Below are positions 33,101 to 45,712 of a stretch of DNA of 64,000 nt, one piece after another. Source of the stretch: Acheta domesticus (Eukaryota > Arthropoda > Insecta > Orthoptera > Gryllidae); assembly GCA_031308135.1 (NCBI GenBank), contig JAHLJT010008756.1, forward strand, positions 129,163,750 to 129,227,749. Direction: 5' to 3'. Numbering within the stretch: position 1 is the first letter of the stretch; every line of letters begins with the position of its first letter. Both the position numbers and the translations under genes were made by a program. Below the pieces are notes generated by a model, which did no database searches, was not told the DNA's origin, and saw only the letters and a program-made list of their open reading frames with translations.

Positions 33101-34835
33101 TAATCCCCTGTATCTGAAATATTTTTTTTTAAATATTGAAATAGTACACTCACAGGACAACTTTAACTACAACTCATTTCTTTCGATTGTTCTTATCGGA
33201 CAAGGAACTATTAAATCCTTATGTGACATATACAAAACATAACGGGTTAGATAGTTGACAGCGAACGTCAAGAAATAGACGTAGAACTTGAACATACGCG
33301 GTTGTTAGGGCGTTTCTATGGTGCGCGCTAAGATTGTAAATAACAATTGAGCGGACACTGGGTGCCGTAAATGCCGGATCGTGTGGCGAGAATTAATTTG
33401 TGATATATTAGACAATCATTACGCAAGAAGCATTAATTTGTTCATTTTCGTAAAAGTATTAATTGGAAAGACTTGAATTGTGCCAGTAATTAAGTGCGGG
33501 GATGTTGAATAGTAGTTCTTGTAGTCGTATTTCAGAATAGGGAATTTAGGGAAAGACTTTGAACAATTTTTATAACATGGACATGTTTCAGCATATGAAC
33601 TTGATTGGTTCGCTTGTGCAGTGTATCGTTTACAAACTTTAATTGCGGAAAGGATGCTGAATTTCACCGAAGGGAGAATTGTTTTAATACTTTTAAATCA
33701 AGAGGGGTTAGTTTAGACTTATAGCAGAACGTTTTTTTTGTTGTTCCGATTCAATTCAGTTCGTGGCTAGGCGCCCACGCAAGACGCAGTGAGGGACCAG
33801 TACTTAGAGGGCAGGGTAATTGTGGGCAATAACAAGATTCAGGGCTTAGAAGGGAACGAAATAATCAAAAGAAGAGCGAAGCAGATGACCCCGACGATCG
33901 GCGAAAGAAGTCCGGAAGACGTCGCGGAAGCCTGGGTTTGCATCTACGAGGCGCCATCCCACTACAACCAAGAGAGCTGTGGTTTGGTAGCTATGAGTAA
34001 TGGTCATGACCGAATATTACGTTTTGAATAGAAAGTTATTAAAAAAGATTGTTGTCAGAAAATAACGAGGGAAGTACTAAAGGATCCAATAAACCTGTTA
34101 TTCCGTTTCAATGAAATCCAATGAATTATTATTGTGCAATCTAACACATTTACTGTACAAATAGATAAAAAATACTTTCAGATTTCGCGCTTCCCCGTAC
34201 GGAGGGCGGATTCAGTGGCATTTTGCTTATCGCAGGAAAGCGAATTGTTACTGAGCAGGAACCCATAAATATGATGAGCTAGCACGGCAACGGGCTAATC
34301 AACAAATGATATTTGTTCAGTTAATTACTTGGAATTGTTTTCTGGCGCCCAATTTTCATGTCAGTTTGTTAGTAAAATGTTTCACTTAATGGCCGACGCT
34401 CGTTTGTTGCAGACGGAGACGGGTGCTCACATTAATATTGAATTTTAAAATTGCAAAGTTTAAGGTTTATTTTCATGTTCATTTCGAACACACAATGTTC
34501 AATATTTCATTATTTTTGTGGCCTCGTAGTTCGGTCGTGCGTAGCTACCTGTAAGGAATTAATCCGTACAACGGGAGAGTTGTACCGTTCTGGGTAAATT
34601 CGGGCGTCCATTGCCACAACCGAGCGGTGAGATTGTTTCGAATAAATGAACTCCACGACGACTGCTTGATTGTCCTGGAAACGTTCGTAAATTTAATTTT
34701 CAAACTGCATTGTATGAAACAGAATTCAATCCTGATTTTAGTCTTGAAAGCAATTTTTCTAATATTAAGATTAAAAGCAGGCAGGAAGTTACTTTCACAT
34801 TGCGTATAGTACGTTGATAGAAACGGATAATCAAG
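33101..34835. other. no recognised feature
   Basis: Upstream of the LRR gene. Short frames only (33789-34031, 80 codons, without a domain). Confidence 0.35.
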
Positions 34836-35600
34836 TGAGGAGAGCGCAGCGGGTTGGAAACAGAAGCAGGTTGGGGAGCGGAGGGGGTTGGAGAGCGCAG
34901 CCGGTTGTAGAGCGGGGCCGTTTGGAGAGCGGAGAGGTTCGGAGAGCGGAGCGGCATAGCAAGCGGAGCAAATTGGAGAGCGCAGCGGGTTAGACAGCTG
35001 GAGAGCGGAGAGATTCGGAGAGCGCAGAGGGTTTGAAACACAAGCAGGTTGGGGAGCGGAGTGGCTTGGAGAGCGCAGTTGGTTGTAGAGCGGGCCGTTT
35101 GGAGAGCGGAGAGGTTCGGAGAGCGGAGCGGCATAGCAAGCGGAGCAGATTGGAGAGCGCAGCGGGTTAGACAGCTGGAGAGCGGAGAGATTCGGAGAGC
35201 GCAGAGGGTTTGAAACACAAGCAGGTTGGGGAGCGGAGTGGCTTGGAGAGCGCAGTTGGTTGTAGAGCGGGCCGTTTGGAGAGCGGAGAGGTTCGGAGAG
35301 CGGAGCGGCATAGCAAGCGGAGCAGATTGGAGAGCGCAGCGGGTTAGACAGCTGGAGAGCGGAGAGATTCGGAGAGCGCAGAGGGTTTGAAACACAAGCA
35401 GGTTGGGGAGCGGAGTGGCTTGGAGACCGCAGTTGGTTGTAGAACGGGCCGTTTGGAGAGCGGAGAGGTTCGGAGAGCGGAGCGGGATGGCAAGCGAGCC
35501 AGATAGGAGAGCGCTGTGGGTTGGAGGGCTCGGCGAGTTGTCGAGCAGAGCGGGGTGGAACGGGACATGATGGGGCGTGGTGAAATAGGTTGAAGAGAGA
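34836..35600. repeat. minisatellite, 177-bp unit with GGAGAGCG sub-repeats
   Basis: The GTTTGAAACA boundary recurs at 35031, 35208 and 35385 (exactly 177 bp), with a related boundary at 34854. Each unit is built of 15-17-bp GGAGAGCGNAG blocks. 177 is divisible by 3, so the minus strand shows a 373-codon frame (35666-34545) of LRSPNLSALQ-type repeats. No domain or splice support; treated as a repeat artefact. Confidence 0.85.
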
Positions 35601-37288
35601 TGAATTGAGATGGAACGTGGTCGGGAGTGGACGACATAAAATTACTTCCATTTTACCAAAAATCATAACTATATTTTTCTGCCTAATAAATGATGGTCAA
35701 AACATTTGAGCAACGCAGTTTGGGAATCGAAGTGTTATACGCCGCCTCTCCGTCTGCTGGTGATCAATATTTTTTTCCTGATCTTGTTAAAACTATGCTA
35801 TTTTTGCGTAAACGGCAAATACATTGCATCGTAGTCCCAACCTAAAAAGTGAACACTATAAGAATCTTACCCTCTAATTATGTGGACGTGATCTTTCGAT
35901 GGAGTAATTTACCGATGAGAGTGAGCTAGGGTGTCGGCGGGAGTGGATATTGAGGAAACCGATAGGAATTTATTTTACTGTCCCAAATGAACGAAGCTTT
36001 ACGTCAAAGAGGATGGTCGAGTACTGTAAAACGCTGCTTTTCTGCCCGAATCTCTCCACGTCACTTCTAGACTCCAAGTATCGAATATTTGAACGGATAG
36101 TCGCCCAAGAGTAAATTTTATACAAAATGTCACACACGTTTAAGCATTACTAGGCCTGAGGAGCTTTTGTTTCAGTTTTATGAATTATATCTTCTATGGA
36201 CATGTGAGTTCTCTCAAACGAGATCACCTCTGCTCGGATCTAGAAACACAAGGTTAATTTTAGCTCCATTTAGCTCCTTTTGCGTCTTACGTGGAGAGCC
36301 ATTAGCGACAGAGTGTATGTCGCATTGTCGAGAAATGGCTACTAATAAAAATGTCTCCAAAATTACGCTTTTTGGTATGACGACTGCATGTTACCATCGA
36401 TAATAGTATAATAAGTTTTCATTACCTTCAGTTTTACCTCACGACCCATCCACTGGACCAATTATAAAGAAGTTTCAAGATATAAAACAGGCAGCAGAAA
36501 GGAGTGTCAGGATCAAATAGAATGACATCATATCTGGACCGGTATTGACAGAGACATATGTACGCGACATTTTCCCGAGTTAAATTCAGGAATTGCGTCA
36601 ATAATTGTGAGTGGAAACAAGGTTAAAATGTTTCTAGGATCAAAGCTCCGTTATATTAAAAACCGACAAGGTACAAATGTAGTAAAAGGATGAAAGATGA
36701 TAATTGCACTGTCTGTGTAATAAAATGCGCTCAATTTTAATGTTTCATGGTTATGGAATTTCACAATAATAAAAAGCGCCAAGCAGATTCCCAGAGAGGA
36801 GCAGGATTACCCCGTTGCAAGCTCCCACGTTGTACCGTTTCACGAGGCGGTTATGAACCTTACAGCATTGCTAAAACTGTTCAAATCGATTTCTTCCCTG
36901 CAATTACCTAAATACATTTCTATTACTCTTGAAAAATGATTTTAGCTACATCTGAGTTCTCTTGAATTTCTCCTAATGAAAGTTCTTTCACAAATGATGG
37001 TTTTCAATCAGTGTTATTTCAGTAGTTAACAGTCTGTTGCTTTGCCAAACTACGTGTTGTTCTCCAACGCCTTCTTCTCTTATTTCAACGTATTACAATG
37101 AGACCTTCTAAACCTCTCCAACGATTCATAACTACTCGTGTAAATGCGGAAAGTATTTTATTAAAAATTATAATAAGTGAAACAACAAATCAATATTTAC
37201 AATATTAAAAAAATTATAATTTCTGTAATCATACGGGGACGGGTTAATACTCCTCCTTACACACAATTTTTAAGGTTGTTTCGCATTT
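35601..37288. other. no recognised feature
   Basis: AT-rich sequence with short frames only; no repeats identified. Confidence 0.35.
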
Positions 37289-37460
37289 CCCTCTCTCACT
37301 ATCGCTTACCTTCTTTCCCTCTTTCTCTCCCTTCCCCCCTCTCTCTCCCTCTCTCCCCCTTCCTCTCTCTCCCCCTCCTCTCTCCCTTCCTCTCTCTCTC
37401 CCCCTTCCTCTCTCTCTTACTTCCTCTCTCTCTTCCTTTCTCTCTCTCTCTCTTCCTCTC
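37289..37460. repeat. polypyrimidine (CT/CCT)n low-complexity tract
   Basis: About 170 bp of C and T with CTCTCT and CCCTTCC runs; it creates the Ser/Leu/Pro-rich frame at 37177-37527. Confidence 0.9.
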
Positions 37461-38099
37461 GGTCGTTGTACTTCGACCTTCTTCTGGTCGAAATGCCCTA
37501 ACGCATTTCCATCGCAATTTACCATGAAAACCATGGTAAAAACCGTGGTAATGTGACGACCGAAACGTTGGCATTCATGCCAAGGAAACGGATTCTCGCC
37601 GACTGAGAAGAATCATCGACTCTGTTCAAAGATCTAAAGCCAGTGTTTTTTCCGGATCTTCAGTCTCCTTCCAATTCTCTACGGAACGAGGGAATGGTCA
37701 TGTGCTGGGCAGAAGTGATGATAATCATTATTTATTTTCTTAACAAACTTGCACGCTCGCGCGCCAAAGGCGTTTCCGTGACGTGGGGCGTCAGGGATAC
37801 CGTCTTAGGCACGTACCGATTTAAATATAGGAACTTGTTACAGGTCATTAGTTGGGCGCGATAATCCAATCGGGAACTTCTTCACCAAAAATTAAAGTCG
37901 TGATAAAACTAGGTTTTTAATTATTTTATTTGACTGACTCTATTGATTATTGTTTATTTATAAATGTACTTCAGCAATTTCAGACAGACAATACTTATAA
38001 CTTAAACATTTACATCTCATTTTGAGTTTGTCCCTAACTATCGACCGGAGAACTTCATTCTATAATATGAAGGAATTCAAATACACAATTGATTGTAGT

Positions 38100-38200
38100 G
38101 TGTGACTGTGATGGACTTTTTTCGGAACAATGATGTAATTGCACCTGATGACGGAGCCACAAAAAGCTCCGAAACGTTGTTCAAACAGAGATATGTAAAT
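38100..38200 (+). other. hammerhead-ribozyme-like motif
   Basis: CTGATGACGGAGC, then CACAAAAA, then GCTCCGAAAC (38148-38178): a CUGAUGA core, a six-pair stem II and GAAAC. GAACAA upstream pairs with TTGTTC downstream as a possible stem III. The base pair adjoining the core is not canonical, so this may be a decayed or merely similar retroelement sequence. Confidence 0.3.
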
Positions 38201-38833
38201 GTTTAAATTATAAGTATTGTCGTGGCAAACCTCTCAATTGGATAACCGCACCCAGATGATGTTCTTTTACAAGTCACTATATTTAAATCTGAATAGGAAA
38301 ACCCGGCAGACGTTGTTCTGCCCTTCATCTCCCTCTTACGCCTCCCATCTCCGTTTCTCACTGTCTCTCCCTCCCTTATCCTGTCCCTGCCTGTCTCTGC
38401 GTGCCGCTGTCTCTGCCGCTCTCTGTCCTTCTCATTCACATTTTCTTGCAGATTCTGCACGACTCTTAGCAGGTGAGGTAATATCGGGAAGTGCTGGACC
38501 ATAAAAAATGTAATAGAATGTTTAAGAAGAGTTCATTCTGTAGATTACGGTGTGAGAAACCTTTCTTTGAGGCCTTGGGCCTCAAAATTTTGTAAGGCCT
38601 TAGAACGTCTCGTTTAGGAGTTATTTAACGTTATAGAGTCAAAATGCTGCCGAGTGTGTTGCAGGTTGCATTTGACGTGAATATGTAGTGGATATGTAGC
38701 GCCATGTGGTGGAGTCAAAACAGAATTAACAACATAAACCTTCTGAATGAAAAAACACGTAGAAGTGCCAACTTTCATGGAGATTGGTCCAACGGTGTTG
38801 AAGTTTTGCTCTTATATACATACTAACAACTTG

Positions 38834-38952
<119 letters not shown>

Positions 38953-38954
38953 TA

Positions 38955-39501
38955 GGGGAGGAAACGTCGAAACTTCGGAAATCAGCTCTTAAGACAATTC
39001 TAAGCATATTGTGTCTGATAAACTACGTGGATATTCCGAATGGTTGGGCTGCAATGAGCACTCAAAAGTTTGTTTGAAAAAATGATTTCTAGGCAAAAAT
39101 ATGCATTATGGAAGCGTAGAAAAACTCCAGAAACATATACATTGTTTATTATTTGCAAAAGAAATGAATATATTTGTTCAGAAAGAAAAATTAAGCGAGA
39201 AATAAAAAAGCGATCGAATTATGTAAATTGGGTGTTTTTTTATTTCTCGCTTAATTTTTCTTTCTGAACAAATATATTCATTTCTTTTGTAAATAATAAA
39301 AAAATGTATATGCTTCTGGAGTGTTTCAATGCTTCCATAATGCAAAGTTTTCCCTATAAATCAATTTTTCAAACCAACTTTTGGGTGCTTATTGCAGCTC
39401 AACCATTCGAAATATCCACGTAGTTTATTAGACGAAATATGCTTAGAATTGTCTTAAGAGCTTATTTTCGAAGTTTCGACATTTCCTCCCCGGACACTCT
39501 G
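38955..39501. mobile_element. MITE-B palindrome, left tip replaced by the TG repeat
   Basis: GGGGAGGAAACGTCGAAACT at the left to CATTTCCTCCCCGGACACTCTG-type end, then TA. It lacks the outer CAGAGTGTCC of the left terminus. Confidence 0.8.
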
Positions 39502-39529
39502 TACATATAGATTATACGCACTACCTCCT

Positions 39530-40012
39530 GTCTTTGAGCACGCAAGACAACAAGGCGTCGCGTTTTGCTGAATGTCCAACCGGGTTACGCGCTGGGGGCG
39601 CTAGTACAACAAGAGCGTGCCGGGGTCCTGGTATTCGCAGATGACTTTGCGTATAACGAATCGCAGCAGCAGCTGTGACGCCGCCTTCGCGCGGTGGCCG
39701 GGCGCCAATATTCTTGGCTTCGAGAAACGCCTGTTCGTCAACTTCACTCGCGCGTGTGGGGCGCCGCGGCAGGAGCGGTGAGGTTGGCGGACGCACAAAT
39801 CCAGCGGCCCCGGAAGGCCAAATATTTAGGTCTCCCTGGATCGCGGGTTTACTGGCCCGAGGCAAACACACGCAAAACAAACGCAGGCCCACAACTTCGC
39901 TTTCACCTCCTCCCCCGCACTCTGACTCGGACCTGCCGCCCGGACGCGTGGGTTCCCGCGTTCTGGAGGCTTCAGCTCTGGTTTTCGCAGCTCTCCGAGT
40001 ACGCCGTGTTAG
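39530..40012. other. GC-rich island without an identified gene
   Basis: CpG-rich sequence resuming after the MITE at 40190-40260. Frames on both strands (for example minus 39892-39521, 123 codons) show no recognisable domain. Possible promoter island or exon of an unidentified gene. Confidence 0.35.
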
Positions 40013-40189
40013 CAGAGGCGTATCTAGTTATCTAGGGGCCCATGGCAAGCATAGAATTAGCGGCCCTGGCAGGATACTTCAAATTAGGGTTCTTGTTATT
40101 TGTTTTATTGGGTATACTCTAAATAGCGCCCCCTTGTGAGTGGCGCCCATGGCACGTGCCATGTCTGCCATACCGTAGATACGCCTCTG
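40013..40189. mobile_element. 177-bp hAT-type MITE
   Basis: Perfect 14-bp inverted termini CAGAGGCGTATCTA, and a perfect 8-bp duplication CGTGTTAG at 40005-40012 and 40190-40197. Confidence 0.9.
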
Positions 40190-40449
40190 CGTGTTAGCCA
40201 GCCCGCACGACTGCGAAGCTTCTTGAGGAGTGGGATGAAAACACGGCTTCTCCCTGGTTATGCTGGTTTTACTTTCTCGCTACCACTTTTGTTTTAGAAA
40301 AATTACAAATATTTTGTCCGACATAATTTTCGTTCGACATAATTTTTCGTTCGACGTAATGTTTGTTCGACATAATTTTCTTTCGAGATTTTAACTATAG
40401 AAACTACAGTACTTTGCGTCTTTATATGATTTGTACGTTTCAGCTACCG

Positions 40450-41110
40450 CTTACGCAGTAGAGAGAAAGTTATGTAATGCTGCGCGAAAAAACGGCAAAA
40501 TTCCGGGTTATTACAGAGTCCTGGTAACGAAAGATGGATAAATCTAGTCGCTAAATTTAGAAAAAGTTCTCTAACACGTGGTGTAGCCAGAATCCGTGTT
40601 TTTTTTTGTTCCTTGATACCGAACAATTGAAAGACGGCAAAACGTCTGTCTGTCCGTCCCTCTGTTCTTTTGTCCATATCTCCGACTGTGAACAACGCTA
40701 GCGGCTAAACCGTTCACCCGATATTCCTTAATTGATCTGCCTGATGTCGTAGCCCCCTGAATTTGAAACCGATATTTTAATTTTGGTGGGTACTTTACGC
40801 GAACCCCCTGAAAAACTTCCAAAATTTAAAAAAAATGACTTCTTTGTTTTTGATTAAATTTTGTTGTTTGATAGTGTAAAGAACGTTTGAGAGAATTGCG
40901 AATTTTCAATTAAAACTCTGATTTGTCGAAAATTGAAAAAATTAAAAATGTTTTCATCGTTTTCCTACAACTACAATAATGAAGACAGATTTTTCCCGTA
41001 ATGAAATCTAATTATTAAAGATAGATTTTGAAATAAGGCCATATACAATTTTTTTTGAAAATTTGGGTACTTTTCGCGTAATTTGGTGTGGAAATATGGG
41101 CGAGAAACTA
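40450..41110 (-). mobile_element. repeat family E, copy 3
   Basis: GAGAGAAAGTTATGTAATGC, AACACGTGGTGTAGCCAGAA, and GGCAAAACGTCTGTCTGTCC with CTCTGTTC: the segment that has expanded into the GACA array in copy 4. Confidence 0.6.
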
Positions 41111-42100
41111 CGTGCTGTTTCAGCATCACTAGTTTCCATTTCATGACTTGTGATCTTCAATTGACTTATTTGTATCTTCATAACTAGTCATTCAAATAAA
41201 TCACACAGGAATACAGGAAAATGATGAGAACAAGAGTCGCGTTGGTCTATCAATCTGTTTGAAACGTTTCGCCCAAAATATCTCCTCACCAATTCGGTGT
41301 GATAGTTCTATTCACTAGTTTGGTCGATGTTTATAACTTGCTACTGTTAAGTTATTTTTACAAGATTTTTAAATTTTATTTTCTGTTGCATATATCAAAG
41401 CGAATATTATTATATAGGATAAATTATAATAAGTGCGGAGGAAGAAACTTATTCTGAACACTTGGTTTTAATACATTTCAATTTTGTATTGTTTTATTAT
41501 ATAAAATGTGCATAAAAATAATATATTTATTTTATTTATAATTCCTAAGTATATCCTAAACATGCACCACATGATCTCAAGTAACGAGTTTATAATGTGT
41601 CTCCAGATCAACACAAATTAAAGTATGGGAAGAATCAAATGTATAGAGGAACCAATTAAGACCTACTATTACTTACATTATTTATTTATGAGGGATACCA
41701 CGATTTCTCTAAATGTAGTTGTTGAAACGCATTCCCAATGAAATTAACAAAGTAAATGTTCGGTAAATTATAATACCTACCAATTAACAAAAAATAGTAA
41801 AACAAAAAAATTCACACGAAAAAATTTAAACTCATTTTTCACTAGTTTTTGTAGTTAAGCCGTTCATCCACTCACTTTCTCAATTCAGAATCGATCTTAT
41901 CCCTTCAACAAGATATGCCATTTTGAGTCATGTTCCTTTCACTTCCATTGCTAGGCATGGTCTCCGTCCCTAGGCATAATGAGATTTTCTCCTCCTGCGG
42001 GAAGGTAGGGGCAGACACGGCAAGCACACTGGCGCACTGAGATATCCACTGTTCCCTCCGTGTCCTCTGTAAAATAAGTATGTGATCTATTGAATACTTA
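41111..42100. other. no recognised feature
   Basis: Very AT-rich; no repeat or coding signal identified. Confidence 0.35.
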
Positions 42101-42568
42101 CCGGGAGAGATGGCTCAGTGCATCGGCTGATGTCACTGCAGTCCCTCTGACCGGGAGGTCCTAGGTTCCACTCCCGACGGCGGCAGGATTTTCGACACTA
42201 GCTTGTCAGCTAGGTCCAATTCAGTCGCTATCTGCAGGACAATTCTAGCGGCCGGCTGCTCTGATTGGTAGTTTTCCGTGGTTTCTCCAATCAACACCTG
42301 GCGAATGCCGCAGCAGAACCCTAACAAACGGGCCATGGAGCGGTCGGGAGCGGTCGGGAGCGTAGAGTTTGTCTCTGTTGGGGCGGTGCTCCGCTGGTGG
42401 AAGATACTTGGTTGAGGAAAAAAAACCGCGAGTCGACGGTAGGTCGGCGCCGGATCTCGCCGTCCAGCGGGCAAAAGATCACCGCCACATCCCGAGGGAC
42501 GCAGTACACTTACGAGACTAATGACCTCTGTTGTTGACGCGCCCAGAATCACGAACTATCAATCCATC
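42101..42568 (+). mobile_element. SINE-A, nearly full length
   Basis: CCGGGAGAGATGGCTCAGTG head with a mutated box B (GGTTCCACTCC), a shortened pyrimidine-rich middle, and the GGTCGGCGCCGGATCTCGCC block and tail. Imperfect duplication TATTGAATACTTA / TATAGAATACGTA. Confidence 0.8.
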
Positions 42569-42799
42569 TATAGAATACGTAATTTTATACATCGTATACG
42601 TCGTCAGGTGGTAATACTACCCGTTCCTACGAGGGCTCCGATTATACAAACGTCTAGATTTTTCTCTCAAATTTATGTACTGATAAAGCACAATGAGTTA
42701 AATAATTTAAAGTAAGGTAAAACATTTTGATTAAAGTTTTTCAATTGTGAAAAATTACATATGTGTAATCTTTTTTCTCGTATACGTACTTCGTATAGA

Positions 42800-44095
42800 A
42801 CTAGTGGTGCTACAGAATGGCGCAGACTTTCTAACACTAAAGTTTTCTAATTTCTTTGGTGTGGGCTAGCTTTACGGTCTTGTCCCATCTTATCTGCTGC
42901 GATCTGTCGCCGCCCAAAATACATTTTTTGAAGTTTTCTCGATTTTTCAGTTTTCTAATAGTAGAATTAAATTATTGCTTTTAGAATATTAAAGAAGAGT
43001 AAAACCTCGTCCTATATGGAAATTTTAGTTGAAAAACTTGGAGCCGTTTTTAAGAAAATGGCGTTTATGCGTTAATGTAAATAGGAAATTTGAAGCTCTT
43101 TTTCACAAAAAACTTTTGGATTTTTGAGAAAAAGTTTGGAGCCGTTTTTGAGACATTTTTTTTGTTATTTTTTAATATTGCACATATTGGACCCACTATT
43201 GCGCGAAAACGATAAAATTTTCAAAACATTGTGCTTGATTATGAAAAACCGACCTATCCTACCACTGTAAGTGAATTTTACTCTATTGTTTCAGAACATT
43301 TAAAGAAATAATTTGGAGCCATTTTTGAGAAAATATTGAAAATGCTTCAGGGGCTTCAAGCAATGTACCCGCAAAATTTAAAGAAAGTTTATCAAAATTG
43401 TAGAGTATTAAGTCGGGCCTCATCGTTCGCGTAATAATTTGGAAGCAATCCTACAAATAATGTCGACCCTAGATTTGTTCATGCACGGAGAAACAGACAG
43501 CAGACAGACAGACAGACAGACGGACAGACAGACAGACGGACAGACAGACGGACAGACTGACGGACCGACAGGCAAACGGACAGACAGACGGACAGACAGA
43601 CGGACAGACAGACGGGCAGACAGACGGACAGACAGACGGACAGATAGACGGACAGACAGACGGACAGATAGACGGACAGACAGACGGACAGACAGACGGA
43701 CAGACAGACGGACAGACAGGCGGACCGACAGACGGACCGACAGACGGACAGATGGACGGACAGATGGACAGCCAGACAGACAGACGTACAGACAGACAAA
43801 CAGACGGACAGACTGACAGACCGACAGGCAAACGGACAGACAGACGGACGGACAAATGGACAGACAGACGGACAAACAGATGGGTAGGCAGACGGACAAA
43901 TAGACGAACAGACAGGCGGGCAGACGGACGGATGGACAGACGGACGGACAGACAGGCGGACAGACAGGCGGGCAGACAGGCGGACAGACAGGCGGACAGA
44001 CAGGCGGACTGACAGACAGATGGGTAGATAGACGGATAGGCAGACGAACAGACAGGCGGGCAGACGGACGGATGGACAGACGAACGGGCGGAAAG
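42800..44095 (+). mobile_element. repeat family E, copy 4, with expanded internal microsatellite
   Basis: Starts GTGGTGCTACAGAATGGCGC with GACTTTCT, as in the 7265 and 51640 copies. The GACA/GACG array occupies its distal part; no intact right terminus was seen. Confidence 0.5.
43493..44085. repeat. (GACA/GACG)n array, 590 bp
   Basis: Tetranucleotide array with a dominant GACAGACGGACA 12-mer. It produces TDRRTDRQ (plus) and VCLSVRLS (minus) frames up to 230 codons, which are artefacts. Confidence 0.95.
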
Positions 44096-44322
44096 ATGTT
44101 AGATTCTTTTTCTTCGGTTCAGGGGTCCCCGAAACGGGGGGAAACCTGTATATTTCATTAATCTCAAACAAAAATTACGCAAAAGTTTTAGCTTTTTAAA
44201 AATATGTACATGAACTTTTTTAATGAGCTGATTTTTAAGAAAAGATTTTGTTTAAAGCAAAAATATAGGCTTCAATTTTTTTTATTTTCAAATATTCATT
44301 TTTTTTAATTGTCGAAAATACG

Positions 44323-44433
44323 TCTGAGAATTCAAGATCCTTGCTGTTGGATCATAATGGGCCAGATCTCACCGTCGCGACGGTGTTCGCAATATCTTCT
44401 TCTCACGACGCGTCGTGATCTTGAATTCTCAGA
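44323..44433. repeat. short inverted repeat
   Basis: TCTGAGAATTCAAGATC at the left and GATCTTGAATTCTCAGA at the right, perfect over 17 bp; loop about 77 bp. Confidence 0.65.
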
Positions 44434-45047
44434 GTATCTGCATATTGGTGTATCCGAGGACGTTGACCGAATTGTGTTTCCACCTTCTATAGGTTACCTT
44501 CAAGCCACACTTTCCACCTCGATTCCAGTCTAGCACAATTCCCGGTAAAGTTTGTAATATCTGTACCAGTGGCAGTTGGTGCTGAAAACCATCTGTGTGC
44601 TGTTACCTGTGGCACTTTCCCGGAGATAGGGACAAAAGATTCTACCTCCTCTTCCCAACATGTAGTTATTGAAGTATTTTGATAAGTTAATTTTAGAAAC
44701 GCATCTAAATTAAAAACAAATGTAATCAACGATTATTCTTAGTTTAAAGTACAACTTCATGAAATTGATTTTTACTTACAAAAATAATGAATTTTAAACG
44801 TGTCAATTGAGTTTTTATTGATAATTCGGGCTTAATTTATTTTCTCAATTTTAACAGTAATTTATGTTGGAAAGTAGATATGGATTACGAATGTGGCAAT
44901 CCCAGCAGATTCTAGTGGACCAGAAGAGGTTAGAAATAATAATGACATATTGGGATATCCCATTAGATTTGGAACGACTCGGGAAAAGGCTCATAGTTGC
45001 CCCAGCAGAAATAGGAGCTTCAAAGGTCACACTCAAAAACCTGAACG
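44434..45047. other. no recognised feature
   Basis: AT-rich; short frames only. Confidence 0.3.
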
Positions 45048-45712
45048 AGAATTTTCGACACTAGGTGAATAGTTAGGTCGAATTCAACCGTTGGCTGGAG
45101 GAGAATTCTCACGGCCGGCTCCTCTATCCGGTAGTTTTCGGTGTTTCTCCGTCCGATTCCAGGTGAATGCCGGAGCAGTACCCTAGCAAACGGGAAACGG
45201 ACCGTGCGCGATCTGTCCTTCCCCTTTCATGCCCTGTCTTAACCCTTTTCTTACATCACTATCTTATCGCAAGACACACCGGGAGAGCAGTCACAAACTT
45301 CGAGCTTGTTGGTCCCGTGGCCGAAATCGCTAAGGGGAAAGTGCCGTAGTGGTCTCGGACCGTGGGGTCGCGGGTTCGAGTCCTGCCTCGGGCATGGTTG
45401 TATGTGTTTGTTCTTTCACCCCCTATCACCAATCACCATACCGTTTCATCCTCATACCATTAGATCCAATAGTGGTCGCTAATGACCTAGTAGTTGATGC
45501 GACCTTAAATAACAAAAAAAACTTAGTGCTTGCCCGTTTGGAGCGGTGCACCACTGTGGGAGATACCTTGATGAAGAAAACCCTGCAAGTCGACGTGAAG
45601 GTCGGCGCCGGATCTCACAGTCCATCGGAGAACGCCGTGATAAAAACGCGCTCTACACTAACGGGACTAATGACCATAGCATCTGACACGCACGGATACT
45701 CGAAATAATCAA
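45048..45712 (+). mobile_element. SINE-A (headless) interrupted by SINE-B
   Basis: TTTTCGACACTAGG onward, with the body to GAGCTTG (45300-45308). It resumes at about 45531 with TTTGGAGCGGTGC, the GATACCTTGATGAAG block and the ACGGGACTAATGACC tail. The tRNA-like head is missing. Confidence 0.75.
45312..45530 (+). mobile_element. SINE-B (tRNA-Leu/Ser-like head) nested in SINE-A
   Basis: GTGGCCGAAATCGCTAAGGG box A, GCGGGTTCGAGTCCTGCC box B, and CTCGGGCATGGTTGT. The 3' end GTCGCTAATGACCTAGTAGT then TGATGCGACC resembles the SINE-A 3' domain and ends in an A-rich tail. Confidence 0.75.

Noticed and set aside
34545..35666. 373-codon LRSPNLSALQ protein
   Set aside because: Minisatellite composition with no domain; kept only as a repeat and a low-priority finding.
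43439..44171. Frames rich in TDRRTDRQ and VCLSVRLS
   Set aside because: Translation of the GACA/GACG microsatellite.
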